From Lachnospiraceae bacterium (GTDB taxonomy: Bacteria; Bacillota; Clostridia; Lachnospirales; Lachnospiraceae), in the NCBI GenBank assembly GCA_902363835.1, contig CABJBM010000041.1:1-36051 (forward strand): 36,051 nucleotides of DNA, in the 5' to 3' direction. The number at the start of each line of letters is the position of its first letter. Position 1 is the first letter of the stretch. Under the pieces are notes generated by a model. That model saw only the letters and a list, made by a program, of their open reading frames with translations. It searched no databases and was not told the origin of the DNA. The position numbers and the translations under genes are program-made. This document shows, piece after piece, positions 7,978 through 16,164 of this stretch.

Positions 7978-9219
7978 TCAGGAAATCTTTTCTGCTAATT
8001 TTATCAATAGATCTGGATCTCCAAAGCCACCGGATTTTGAAATAATATGATATGTTTTTCCTTTGTAAATAAATTCTGTTAAGACAACGCCGGTTGCCAT
8101 TTCACAAATTGGCATCAGCTCCGAAACGTCTACTGCCTGCATTAACGCCATCAGCGTGTCGCCGCCGGTGCACAAAAGAGTAGCGTTCAAACCGCTGTCA
8201 AGCATTCGCTTAACCAAAGCTGCCAGATTGTCTGAAATTTGCGCCCGAAGCTGTTCCGTTGTCAGGTTGTGTTCCCGTGCGTAGATATCCGTATCCTCAC
8301 AGCCTTCCGGGTCATTAACATCAAGAATAAAGCGTTTTTTTGCGGATGCCTGTGTCAGCCACTGACGAACACATTCGGCCGCCGGTTTACTATCCACCCA
8401 GCTGCCTTCCAGTTTTTGAACAGGGGTCAGATTTACATGTGGAAAGCCGTGTTCCTGTGCCGCTTTCATTTGGCTGATGGTTACTGGATTAACACTGCCG
8501 CAAGCTATAAACAGTGTATCTTCAGACTTGGGTATTTTCGGGGCAGGCCCCTTTAAGTTCAGCATATCTGCCAGCACCGCCGCAAACCCGGCACATCCTG
8601 CACAAAATCGCAGCCACCCTGGCTCCAGTTTTCTTCCAATGTGTTTCAGATCTGCATCTGTTTCAGCATCAAATACATGGATGCCGGGATTTAAAATCTT
8701 ATACTCTTCATTTCGCAGGTGTATAAACACCGGCACATTCGTTTGCTTTCCAAGGATATCCGCCACCGCCGAGTCCAAAATCGGTTCAAAAAGATCTTGG
8801 CCAAAAACGCTCTGAGCTACAGGTACACCGTCGATATAGTGAATTCCCTCCCGGGTGACCCTGCCCAGTTTGGGAAATGCAGGGAAAAGTGGTATGGTGT
8901 CCACACCAGTTGCGTCCATCAGCGCCGTCAATTCACTGCCAATATTTCCCCGCAGTGCGGAGTCTGTCTTTTTATAAATGTAAGCAACCCCGGCTTGAAA
9001 TGCTCTATGCACTGTGCTGTACACAATCTCATAGGCCTTCTGTGGCTGCAGATGCCGGGTTTCTGCAACCATTACTAAAACCTCCACTGTTTTTTCTATT
9101 GATCGGAAATCATAGTTTAAATCTGTGACCACGATTGTTGCTGCGCCCCTGGATGCAAACTGCACACCTGTGTCAAGTCCTCCTGTGAAGTCATCAGCAA
9201 TGATTAGAAGCTTTACCAT
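7978..9219 (-). CDS. DUF1537 four-carbon acid-sugar kinase
   Basis: 413 residues with both domains of the DUF1537 kinase family. The N-terminal sugar-binding domain opens with the diagnostic ADDFTGGLDTGVQF (8-21). The C-terminal nucleotide-binding domain shows LCTGGDTLMALM (about 347-358) and ends with ISKSGGFGDPDLL. Family members phosphorylate D-threonate, D-erythronate or 3-oxo-tetronates at the 4-position in the cytoplasm. Paired with PdxA this gives the known kinase-dehydrogenase-decarboxylase route to dihydroxyacetone phosphate. It is the first gene of the operon, with GAGGTGG ahead of the ATG, 246 bp from the divergent regulator. Threonate versus erythronate preference cannot be decided by eye. 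Confidence 0.9.
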   Translation of the reverse strand: MVKLLIIADDFTGGLDTGVQFASRGAATIVVTDLNYDFRSIEKTVEVLVMVAETRHLQPQKAYEIVYSTVHRAFQAGVAYIYKKTDSALRGNIGSELTALMDATGVDTIPLFPAFPKLGRVTREGIHYIDGVPVAQSVFGQDLFEPILDSAVADILGKQTNVPVFIHLRNEEYKILNPGIHVFDAETDADLKHIGRKLEPGWLRFCAGCAGFAAVLADMLNLKGPAPKIPKSEDTLFIACGSVNPVTISQMKAAQEHGFPHVNLTPVQKLEGSWVDSKPAAECVRQWLTQASAKKRFILDVNDPEGCEDTDIYAREHNLTTEQLRAQISDNLAALVKRMLDSGLNATLLCTGGDTLMALMQAVDVSELMPICEMATGVVLTEFIYKGKTYHIISKSGGFGDPDLLIKLAEKIS

Positions 9220-9234
9220 TCATCCACCTCTTAT

Positions 9235-9251
9235 TGTTTCAATTTGAAACA
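9235..9251. promoter_or_regulatory. Operator palindrome TGTTTCA-N3-TGAAACA
   Basis: A perfect 7-bp dyad (9235-9241 and 9245-9251) lies 16 bp upstream of the kinase start, inside the leader of the operon. Partial copies with the same TGAAAC half-site lie near the regulator promoter (9373-9389 and 9435-9449). The most economical reading is a binding site for the divergent PrpR-type regulator, placed where it could block transcription of the operon. Confidence 0.6.
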
Positions 9252-9269
9252 GCATAAAAGGATTAATTT

Positions 9270-9298
9270 CTTTTATTGTATATTTCAGAAATTATCAA
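9270..9298 (-). promoter_or_regulatory. Candidate operon promoter
   Basis: On the minus strand TTGATA (9293-9298) and TAAAAG (9270-9275) are 17 bp apart. The -10 is poor. It would place the start of transcription just ahead of the TGTTTCA palindrome. No -24/-12 sigma-54 pattern (GG-N10-GC) was found in this intergenic region. Weak call. Confidence 0.3.
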
Positions 9299-9372
9299 TC
9301 CCTTTTCACTTAAATTTATATTTATTTTATACAAATTCCACTGCTTCCGTCAAGTTATTTTCGTCTTTAAAT

Positions 9373-9449
9373 CGTTTATATTTGAAACATACGAAAAATT
9401 TGTTGCTTAATTTTTGTGCATTTGGTATAATACGTTCAAATATGAAACG
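9373..9449. promoter_or_regulatory. Two TGAAAC half-site operators at regulator promoter
   Basis: GTTTATATTTGAAAC lies upstream of the regulator -35 and TTCAAATATGAAAC overlaps the expected transcription start. Both share the TGAAAC half of the perfect palindrome at 9235-9251 but have degenerate partners. They suggest autoregulation of the PrpR-type gene. Confidence 0.4.
9403..9431 (+). promoter_or_regulatory. Sigma-70-type promoter of the PrpR-type regulator
   Basis: TTGCTT (9403-9408), a 17-bp spacer and a perfect TATAAT (9426-9431). Transcription would begin at about 9438, so upstream ATG codons cannot be used efficiently. This supports translation from 9466, which has GAGGTG a few bases before it. 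Confidence 0.65.
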
Positions 9450-9465
9450 CATTATTGAGGTGCCT

Positions 9466-11250
9466 ATGAAAAACTATATTCGTGTTTTGGGTATTGCGCC
9501 CTACGAGGGAATGAAAATTCAGATGCTTAATCTGGCGAAAGAATATCCCCAGATTGATTTGACAGCCTATGTAGGTGATATGGAGCAGGGTCTTATTATC
9601 GCTCAGAATAACTTTCATGGAGATTACGATGTGGTAATATCCCGGGGTGCTACGGCGCAGATGCTGCGGCGGCAGTTGACCATTCCGGTTATTGAGATTG
9701 AAATTTCCATGTATGATATTCTCTGTGCTATCAAACTGGCGGGCGGGCTGAAAAAAAAGATTACCATGATTTCTTTCGCCGATATCCGAAATCATGTGCT
9801 GCCTTTATGCGACTTGCTGGAATGCGACATTGATATTCATACAATGGATTCTATTGAGGCAGTGGAACCAACCCTGCGCAGTCTTCAGGATAATCAGTGC
9901 GAGACCATTCTGTGCGACGTGATTGTTAACACCGCAGCCCAGCGGCTGGGAATCAATTCTTTCCTTATCACCTCCGGGATGGACAGCATCCGAAATGCCT
10001 TTAACCAGGCACTGCTGCTGTGTGACAGCCAACAATACCTGCGGGATGAAAACTTGTTTTTTCGGGAGCTTATTCGAGGGCAGATCGGGCAGACGATTGT
10101 CTTCGACAGTCAGGGAAATCTGTTTCTGTCCACGCTGGAGGATCCAAAGCCTGAATTATTGGAATTGCTGCGTCAGGAGCTATCCCAAACTCAGCAGGAG
10201 GAGGATCAGCGAATCAGTCGTTCTCTGAAAGGCATGCGCTACTCCATTCGTATTCGGCAAATTGCCAGCGGTGCTTTGAGATATACCGCCTTTTTCTTCG
10301 ATGAAAGAAAATTGACGGTATCCTCAAACCAGATGGGCATCAGTTTCTCCGGCCGGGCCGAGGCAGAGACAGCTTATTACAACAGCATTTTCAGCTTTGC
10401 AGGGAATCTCCAGGGTTTTCAGCAGGAACTTGACCAGATAGGCCAAAGCACTGCCCCTGTCATCTTCACAGGCGAGGATGGCACGGGTAAGGAATCTGTC
10501 GTCAGCATGCTTTATATCAGAGGCCCGCTGCGGAACAACCCCTTAGTGTCCATCAACTGCAGCCTGCTGAATGACCGCAGCTGGTCGTTTCTTATGGAGC
10601 ACCACAACTCCCCATTGGCAGACGAGGGCAGCACCCTATACTTTGCAAATGTAGATGTATTATCTTTGGAACGGCAGTACCAGCTAATCGCTGTGCTGAC
10701 GGAGATGGATGTATGCCGGCGCAACAGGGTAATGATTTCCTGTGTTTGCCAGAGTGGCGAATATATATCTAAAGTAGGTGCTCTTTTTCGAGAAAAACTT
10801 TCCTGTCTTTCCTTGTATCTGCCGCCGTTGCGACAGCTCTCTCATCAGATCCCCACCCTGATGAATCTATGTCTGAGCCACATGAACGTCAACATGCCCC
10901 GGCAGATTTTGGGTGCAGACCCGGAAGCCCTGACCCTGCTGCAAAGTTACAACTGGCCCCATAATTACACCCAATTCCGTCGTGTAATTGGGGAACTTGC
11001 GGTAACGGGTACCGGACAAATCATCACTGCCGAAAATGTCCGTCAGGTACTGCTTAAGGAGCGGCACGTTGGTGCTTTCTCCTCCCAGAAAGAAAATGCC
11101 GCCACTCCTCTGGATTTAAACCGCACGCTTTCAGAGATCAGCCAGGACATCGCTATCCGGGTGGTCAACGAAACCGAGGGCAACCACACCGCCGCAGCCA
11201 AACGCCTGGGCATCAGCCGGACAACCCTATGGCGTCTGTTGCAAAAATGA
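9466..11250 (+). CDS. PrpR-type regulator with degenerate AAA+ domain
   Basis: 594 residues. The N-terminus matches the PrpR sensor fold (DVVISRGATAQMLRR, then IPVIEIEISMYDIL), which binds small carboxylate ligands. A sigma-54-activator-like AAA+ domain follows: Walker A GEDGTGKE at 336-343 and FREKL plus LPPLRQ near its end. The GAFTGA loop that contacts sigma-54 is absent and the Walker B region reads STLYFANVD instead of GTLFLDE. A Fis-type helix-turn-helix (NHTAAAKRLGISRTTLWRLL) ends the protein. It probably works with ordinary RNA polymerase, as TyrR does, or as a repressor. The longest frame starts at 9244, but the promoter at 9403-9431 and GAGGTG support 9466. It is divergent from the acid-sugar operon, its likely target. 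Confidence 0.85.
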   Translation: MKNYIRVLGIAPYEGMKIQMLNLAKEYPQIDLTAYVGDMEQGLIIAQNNFHGDYDVVISRGATAQMLRRQLTIPVIEIEISMYDILCAIKLAGGLKKKITMISFADIRNHVLPLCDLLECDIDIHTMDSIEAVEPTLRSLQDNQCETILCDVIVNTAAQRLGINSFLITSGMDSIRNAFNQALLLCDSQQYLRDENLFFRELIRGQIGQTIVFDSQGNLFLSTLEDPKPELLELLRQELSQTQQEEDQRISRSLKGMRYSIRIRQIASGALRYTAFFFDERKLTVSSNQMGISFSGRAEAETAYYNSIFSFAGNLQGFQQELDQIGQSTAPVIFTGEDGTGKESVVSMLYIRGPLRNNPLVSINCSLLNDRSWSFLMEHHNSPLADEGSTLYFANVDVLSLERQYQLIAVLTEMDVCRRNRVMISCVCQSGEYISKVGALFREKLSCLSLYLPPLRQLSHQIPTLMNLCLSHMNVNMPRQILGADPEALTLLQSYNWPHNYTQFRRVIGELAVTGTGQIITAENVRQVLLKERHVGAFSSQKENAATPLDLNRTLSEISQDIAIRVVNETEGNHTAAAKRLGISRTTLWRLLQK

Positions 11251-11273
11251 TGTACAAGAAAGGTACGCAAGTT

Positions 11274-11298
11274 AAATATCTATGCTGCATAGATATTT
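11274..11298. repeat. Perfect 25-bp palindrome after the regulator gene
   Basis: Arms AAATATCTATGC and GCATAGATATTT flank one base, 23 bp after the regulator stop, followed by a short T stretch. It may be a weak terminator for the regulator; the very short centre is unusual for a terminator hairpin. Confidence 0.5.
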
Positions 11299-11319
11299 TC
11301 AACAGGCTAAAGCCGTACT

Positions 11320-11365
11320 AAAAAGAGAGCGTTCATTTTCAATTAGTTTGAAAATGAACGCTCTC
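11320..11365 (-). terminator. 18-bp stem terminator, minus strand
   Basis: Arms 11325-11342 and 11348-11365 are perfectly complementary around a 5-nt loop. On the minus strand the stem is followed by TTTTT, the pattern of an intrinsic terminator for transcripts of the ABC-F gene, whose stop is about 270 bp upstream. On the plus strand no T run follows, though the stem may also slow transcription from the regulator. Confidence 0.7.
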
Positions 11366-11552
11366 ACCATATATTCTTATTTCGTTGAATAATAAAAAAA
11401 CAGGAAAATATTAACCGTATTTTGATATGTTTCCGGATACCATATCAAGACCACCGATACGTTCACACCGTCAGAAGTTGCTTTTCACTTCCCTTTTCAG
11501 TCACCTTTTGAAAACGGAGAAAACCTCTCAAAGTTCCTAAAGTCAAGAATTA

Positions 11553-11618
11553 TTAGATATCGTTCCGACATAGTAGAATCACTGTCTCCACATGTTCTGG
11601 CATAACAGCTCTATACTA
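11553..11618 (-). pseudogene. HVET-tail fragment A (RlmD/RumA-like C-terminus)
   Basis: The minus strand reads YRAVMPEHVETVILLCRN, two more residues, then a stop. The HVETVxLL segment is the hallmark of the last strand of RlmD/RumA/TrmA-type uracil methyltransferases. No start codon, catalytic domain or SAM motif is present. One of six such fragments in the window. The interval 11366-11552 holds nothing else I can support. Confidence 0.5.
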
Positions 11619-11638
11619 TATAATAAAACTTATTGAAA

Positions 11639-13387
11639 TTATGTCATTTTCATTTTTTTAATAATTTCTTCTAATGACTCCATCAAAATCTTTGCTTTTT
11701 CAAATTCATTCGTTCGAAGCAGCTGTTGAATTCTGGTTTCCGTCTCTTTTTTCTTTTGCTCCAGCAGCAGATAATCTTTGTCGAAATAATTGGCATAAAT
11801 CATCTGTCGGAATTTACGGATGCTCATTCTGCGCACAGTGTTGTCTTCTACTAAAAGTACATAGTCCATACAATTGGCCACCGTATAATAATCATGGGAC
11901 ACCATAAGAATTGCACCTTTATACTCTGAAACTGCCTGTTCCAATGCAATCTGCGCATAAACATCCAAATGCCCCGTCGGTTCATCCAGCAGCAGAAAGT
12001 TGGCTTTATCTAATGAGAGCACCGCCAATTGAAACAAATCTTTTTCTCCACCAGACAATTCACTCACTTTCTGGCCAAGGGTATCTCCTTCAAAACCATA
12101 TTTTTTCAAATAGTTTTCTATATCATTTTTTATACCAAAACCTTTTTCTTCGAAGATCTCAAGCAACGTTTTCGTATGGTCGTATAATGAGCCGGTAATC
12201 TGGGAAAACATGCTGACCTTTGCATCTTCACTAATCCTGATCGTGTCTTTCTTATTTTCAAAGATTTCACATAGCATTGTTGTTTTTCCGGTTCCATTAT
12301 TCCCCACAATTGCTACATGCTCTTTGGGCTTCATTTCAAAATCCACATGTTCTAAAAGCTGCTCATCAAATGCAACACTATAATCCGTCAATTCCAGAAT
12401 ATTTTCATCTGTCACTTCGTTTTCAAGTCCAAAATGAATCTCCGGCTGTTTGATATCCAAGAAAGGGGCCTTTGTTTTTCTTGCTTTCAGCCGATCCACC
12501 AAAGTCTGTCTTGCATGTACAGCTCTTCCAAGGGATGCGTTGTCCATTTCCGTTGCTTTTGCTCTGGATTTTTGTAAGATTTTACTTTGACGGTCAATTT
12601 CTGCCTGATCTGCAGCTGCTGCTTCTTTTAAATCAATCTTCGTAGCAAGAAGTTCATAATTATATTCTGTATAGGTTCCATCAAATTCCTGAACATCCAT
12701 ATTTTCCATGTGAAGTATCTTGTTAAAGCAATGGTTTAACAAATACCGGTTATGCGTGATAATAAGAAGCGTTCCTTTGTGGGCATTGATTAAATTCCTT
12801 AATGCATTCAGATGTTTAAAATCCAAAAACACATCCGGCTCGTCCATAATAAGAAATCCCGGACTCAGCATCATCTCTCTGATTACCTGAACCAGCTTAA
12901 ATTCTCCGCCACTCAGACTGGTGATTTTCTGTTCTTCTAACTTTTGTAAATCAGCTAGTTTTAATTGCTTTTTAATATTGATTTCATAAGACTCTCCATC
13001 AATTGCATTCCATTCATCTAATTCTTTTTGATACCCCTCAAAAATCTTTTCCAGGTCTGCAGCAGTCTCCATTTCCTTACAAAAGTCAAATATTTTCTGC
13101 TCATGCTTTACAAATTCATCACTGATATACTGAAATACCGTCATATCTTCTTTTGGATCTAATTGCGAAAATTGACTGACATATCCGATTCTGTCTGTAT
13201 TGTCAATTACTATTTTCCCATCGTACAGATACTCTTCGGAGTGCATCAGTAAATCCAGTAACGTACTTTTTCCTGTACCGTTGGTACCAATCAATGCACA
13301 ATGTACGTTATCTTCTATTGTAAATGAAACTTTTTTATATAAATCCTTTTGCGGATACGAGTAGGATAAGTTTTGAACCTTAATCAT
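11639..13387 (-). CDS. ABC-F family ATPase
   Basis: 582 residues with two ABC ATPase cassettes and no membrane segment, the ABC-F layout. First cassette: Walker A GTNGTGKST (34-42), signature LSGGE, Walker B LIMDEPD. Second: GNNGTGKTT, LSGGEKD, LLLDEPT. A charged linker between them (about 250-310) corresponds to the arm that reaches the ribosomal P/E site. ABC-F proteins either relieve stalled ribosomes or protect against ribosome-targeting antibiotics; drug specificity cannot be told here. In the first cassette Asp replaces the usual Thr after DEP, a common divergence. AGGAGGTAATC precedes the ATG. A C-terminal coiled tail (about 540-582) is rich in Lys and Glu. It stands alone, with a terminator at 11320-11365. 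Confidence 0.9.
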   Translation of the reverse strand: MIKVQNLSYSYPQKDLYKKVSFTIEDNVHCALIGTNGTGKSTLLDLLMHSEEYLYDGKIVIDNTDRIGYVSQFSQLDPKEDMTVFQYISDEFVKHEQKIFDFCKEMETAADLEKIFEGYQKELDEWNAIDGESYEINIKKQLKLADLQKLEEQKITSLSGGEFKLVQVIREMMLSPGFLIMDEPDVFLDFKHLNALRNLINAHKGTLLIITHNRYLLNHCFNKILHMENMDVQEFDGTYTEYNYELLATKIDLKEAAAADQAEIDRQSKILQKSRAKATEMDNASLGRAVHARQTLVDRLKARKTKAPFLDIKQPEIHFGLENEVTDENILELTDYSVAFDEQLLEHVDFEMKPKEHVAIVGNNGTGKTTMLCEIFENKKDTIRISEDAKVSMFSQITGSLYDHTKTLLEIFEEKGFGIKNDIENYLKKYGFEGDTLGQKVSELSGGEKDLFQLAVLSLDKANFLLLDEPTGHLDVYAQIALEQAVSEYKGAILMVSHDYYTVANCMDYVLLVEDNTVRRMSIRKFRQMIYANYFDKDYLLLEQKKKETETRIQQLLRTNEFEKAKILMESLEEIIKKMKMT

Positions 13388-13423
13388 GATTACCTCCTAT
13401 GGCATTTATTTTCGACATGAATA

Positions 13424-13804
13424 TCACTTTTTTACTGCAATTAACTTTTTCTTATTAATATTATTATTCCTTTTTCCTTCGGCAGATCCGTGAGTATATC
13501 CTATAATATCAAAATCTTTAGATAATTCATCCACAAACTCTTGATAATGCTCGCATTTACTCCTAATACATGAGGATAGATGAATCGTATCAACTTCTGC
13601 CTTTTTAAATTTTTCGATTTTAGTTAAAAGACTTTCTATAGGAGCCTCATCACATCCATTGCAGTTGTTAAATGCTGCCAGTTTATAATCTAATTCATCA
13701 TAGATGCTAAAAGAATCTTTATTCTCATTGAGCGCTCTCATACAGCCATTTGCTGTACACTTTTTAGAAACATTTCCACAAACATAGATACCTATTTTTT
13801 TCAA
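13424..13804 (-). CDS. CGGC-domain protein, TTG start
   Basis: 126 residues with the layout of CGGC-domain proteins, small cysteine-rich proteins of anaerobes thought to bind a metal. Landmarks: IGIYVCGNVSKKCTANGCMR at the start, FNNCNGCDE in place of the usual CGGC cluster, and LSSCIRSKCEHYQE in the C-terminal half; at least nine Cys in all. Translation most likely begins at TTG (13802-13804) directly followed by two Lys codons, with GAGAGGAA about 8 nt upstream. It is 36 bp upstream of the ABC-F gene and could share its transcript. Function is not established for the family. Confidence 0.75.
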   Translation of the reverse strand: MKKIGIYVCGNVSKKCTANGCMRALNENKDSFSIYDELDYKLAAFNNCNGCDEAPIESLLTKIEKFKKAEVDTIHLSSCIRSKCEHYQEFVDELSKDFDIIGYTHGSAEGKRNNNINKKKLIAVKK

Positions 13805-13855
13805 GTATGTTCCTCTCTTGCATGCAATTTCAAATATTTATTGCATCTATCTTTT

Positions 13856-13912
13856 CTAAATAAATGTATGTCTGCTTTTTTTATAGAAAAGAAGTACAAT
13901 CCTCTCTATATG
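13856..13912 (-). pseudogene. HVET-tail fragment B (degenerate)
   Basis: The minus strand reads HIERIVLLFYKKSRHTFI then stop, a drifted version of the HVETVxLL tail seen elsewhere. It directly abuts a copy of the dispersed repeat (13911-14060), as the tail at 30347-30391 does. Too short and degenerate to function. Confidence 0.4.
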
Positions 13913-14060
13913 CCTTGTTACTGCAATTCTGATCATCACCGGGCCTGGTACCCCTTGGCGTCAGGATATATTTTCAATAATTCCCAATGCTTAACCCTTG
14001 TTTTTGACAGCAGTATTGATTATAACATGACAACTCTCATTTTTCGACACCTAATTTAAT
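13911..14060. repeat. Dispersed repeat, copy 1
   Basis: Conserved blocks shared with 16373-16520 and 30391-30530: a TTACTGCAATTCTGATGA-like block, then CCTTGGCGTCAGGATAT about 20 bp on, then TTTTCAATAAT, and ATGACAACTC further along. Spacing between blocks is nearly constant. Protein coding is doubtful because the frame is broken differently in each copy. Confidence 0.6.
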
Positions 14061-14070
14061 ATAATAAAAT

Positions 14071-14123
14071 CTGCCAACAATAAGACCCTCAATGTACTGA
14101 GGATTTTAGTCTTAGCAGTTTTT
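14071..14123. terminator. Multi-stem hairpin, possible bidirectional terminator
   Basis: Nested arms CTGC/GCAG, TAAGAC/GTCTTA and CCTCA/TGAGG fold together; the plus side is followed by TTTTT and the minus side by ATTTTATT. It lies downstream of the dihydropyrimidinase gene in the minus direction and may be a second stop for that transcript. Confidence 0.45.
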
Positions 14124-14314
14124 AACAGAAACCGTTATCTCGATTCCTACTTATCATTTGTCGTTTTCGTTTTTACAAAGTTCCTTTTACTGATATCCAC
14201 TCATTACATGAATGGAATTCCATAATTTTGAACATATGCCATTATGCTGTTTATTTCATCAATAATAATCGCTTTAATCTTTTATAATAACAAGCTGTTC
14301 ATATTTGACGGTAG

Positions 14315-14476
14315 ATGGTGCTGCAAAGACTACAACGTATAGGTGCCAGCATTAATGTTGTGTCCGTACAAATCACCGTAACAGAATCGAGTGATACCTC
14401 ACAGCTTATCCTGTCAGAGGACACTCTATTTCCAGCCCTGCTTCAGGCGGTCAGGATGCTGCCATTGAGGATGTAA
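14315..14476 (+). pseudogene. Possible decayed reading frame, ACT-like
   Basis: ATG at 14315 opens 53 codons with a protein-like sequence (IGASINVVSVQITVTESSD, then LILSEDTLFPALLQAVRML). The pattern loosely recalls an ACT domain such as the tail of an aspartate kinase, but there is no ribosome binding site and no larger context. Opposite-strand readings also look partly open, so orientation is uncertain. The surrounding 14124-14314 shows nothing else. Confidence 0.2.
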
Positions 14477-14508
14477 CGGCTTTTCTTCGCCTCTTTCTCC
14501 TCAATTTT

Positions 14509-14546
14509 AAAAGGTACTGGTGTTCCAAGAAGCTAACACCGGCACC
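14509..14546 (-). terminator. Terminator of the dihydropyrimidinase gene
   Basis: On the minus strand GGTGCCGGTGTT pairs with AACACCAGTACC around a 10-nt loop (one G-U, one mismatch) and is followed by TTTTAAAATT. It sits about 75 bp after the stop codon of the gene at 14620-16011. Confidence 0.6.
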
Positions 14547-14619
14547 TTTAATCAAGCCTGGACTCCGCTGCTTTTGCAGTAAATCCAGCGCTGTGCTATA
14601 GATATAACAATCAGCAGAT

Positions 14620-16011
14620 TCAAGCCTCCGCTAATACGCTTTTATGGCGCTTCAAATATTTCCCATCGCCTTTCTTTCCAAGGAATTCATTATCTTTGAC
14701 AATGACACATCCTCTCAGCAGTACAAGGTCAATATCGCCTTTTACCTTCATTCCTTCGTAGCAGGTGTAATCCGCAGTGCCATGCATATCCCCATGGGTC
14801 AAAGTGCGTTCCTTATTAGGGTCTAAAATCACCACATCCCCGTCAGAACCTGGTAAAAGTGTTCCCTTCTGCGGATACATACCGTACATACGGGAAGGAT
14901 TGGTGCATAAATATTTCACCATCTGAGAAAGTGTAATTCTTCCCTTTTGTACCCCTTCTGAAAAAACAACGCGCATCCGCTCTTCCACACCGGGAGCACC
15001 GTTGGGACAAGCGGTAAAATCATTGGCACCCGCCTGTTTTTTTGTAGTGAAATTAAAGGGGCAGTGATCCGTTCCGATGGTATCAAGCACATTGTCCTGC
15101 AGCGCCTGCCACATGGCCTCAATATCCTCTTTTTTGCGAAGCGGTGGCGAAAGGATTGCTTTAAACCCTTCAATGTCATCCTCATACATTTCATCAGTCA
15201 GGGTCAAATACTGAGTGCAGGTTTCCACTGCAAAATTCTTCTGATGAGCGGCCCTCGCTTTCATGACCTCAAAAATACCTTCTTTACTGGATAAGTGCAC
15301 GATATAAAGAGGCGCATCCCCTGCCATGGCTGCGATATGCAGCAGTCTGTCCACTGCTTCTGCCTCGCAGCGGGCAGGACGGCTCAGCGGGTGATATTTG
15401 GGCTGTGTATATCCTTTTTCCACATAGGTCTTTCTGAGATAACCTATAACACCGTCATTCTCACAATGTACGGCAATCACAATTCCATCCTTTTTTGCCT
15501 GCTTCATAACCTGGTATATTTCGTCATCGTTCAGCTTTAAATTATAGGTTGTATAAATCTTAAAGCTGGTAATTCCTTCTTTTTGGGCAATTTCACCCAT
15601 TTCTTTCAGGATTGATTCATTCACGTGCTGAATCACACCGTGAAACCCATAATCAACTACCGCTTTGCCATCAGCCAGTTTATGATATTCCTCCACCTGA
15701 TGCCAGAGACTGCAGCCAACCGGACCAAATGCCATATGGTCTACAATTGTCGTTGTTCCTCCGCATGCTGCCGCAACCGTCCCATCATAAAAATCATCCA
15801 CCGCCCGATACTTTCCGGACTGTAAATCCATATGGGTATGAACATCCACACCACCCGGAAGCACAAACTTTCCCGTGGCATCAATCACCTCGGCATCCTC
15901 AGCAGGAAGATCTTTTCCGACTGCCTTAATCAATTCACCTTCTATAAGGAGATCTCCCCGAAACACTTCTGAATCTGTAACAATCATGCCATTTTTAATT
16001 AATTTATTCAT
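14620..16011 (-). CDS. hydA: Dihydropyrimidinase / D-hydantoinase
   Basis: 463 residues, full length for the cytoplasmic, binuclear-zinc hydantoinase family that hydrolyses cyclic ureides such as dihydrouracil to N-carbamoyl acids. Visible ligands: His58 and His60 (VDVHTHMD), the carboxylated Lys151 (SFKIY), His182 (VHCEND), a His in YIVHLSS and the catalytic Asp in GTDHCPF. AAGGAGG lies 5-10 nt before ATG. It stands without other pyrimidine-catabolic genes, with terminators downstream. A true hydantoinase, a dihydropyrimidinase or a related phenylhydantoinase are all possible; the motifs do not separate them. Confidence 0.9.
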   Translation of the reverse strand: MNKLIKNGMIVTDSEVFRGDLLIEGELIKAVGKDLPAEDAEVIDATGKFVLPGGVDVHTHMDLQSGKYRAVDDFYDGTVAAACGGTTTIVDHMAFGPVGCSLWHQVEEYHKLADGKAVVDYGFHGVIQHVNESILKEMGEIAQKEGITSFKIYTTYNLKLNDDEIYQVMKQAKKDGIVIAVHCENDGVIGYLRKTYVEKGYTQPKYHPLSRPARCEAEAVDRLLHIAAMAGDAPLYIVHLSSKEGIFEVMKARAAHQKNFAVETCTQYLTLTDEMYEDDIEGFKAILSPPLRKKEDIEAMWQALQDNVLDTIGTDHCPFNFTTKKQAGANDFTACPNGAPGVEERMRVVFSEGVQKGRITLSQMVKYLCTNPSRMYGMYPQKGTLLPGSDGDVVILDPNKERTLTHGDMHGTADYTCYEGMKVKGDIDLVLLRGCVIVKDNEFLGKKGDGKYLKRHKSVLAEA

Positions 16012-16164
16012 AATGCCTCCTTATGAGCATGTAATAGTACTGATTGTATAGTACACCCTATATTGTGCCTTTGTCTAATCTTTTCTTTCATCCGGATATT
16101 AAATCCTGTGAGAAAAATTATTAATAACAAACCTTTGATAGCTGTCCCGCAATTTTTAAGGGGG

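Noticed and set aside
9220..9465. Sigma-54 promoter expected for a PrpR-type system
   Set aside because: No GG-N10-GC pattern with TGGCAC/TTGCA character was found on either strand, and the regulator lacks GAFTGA.
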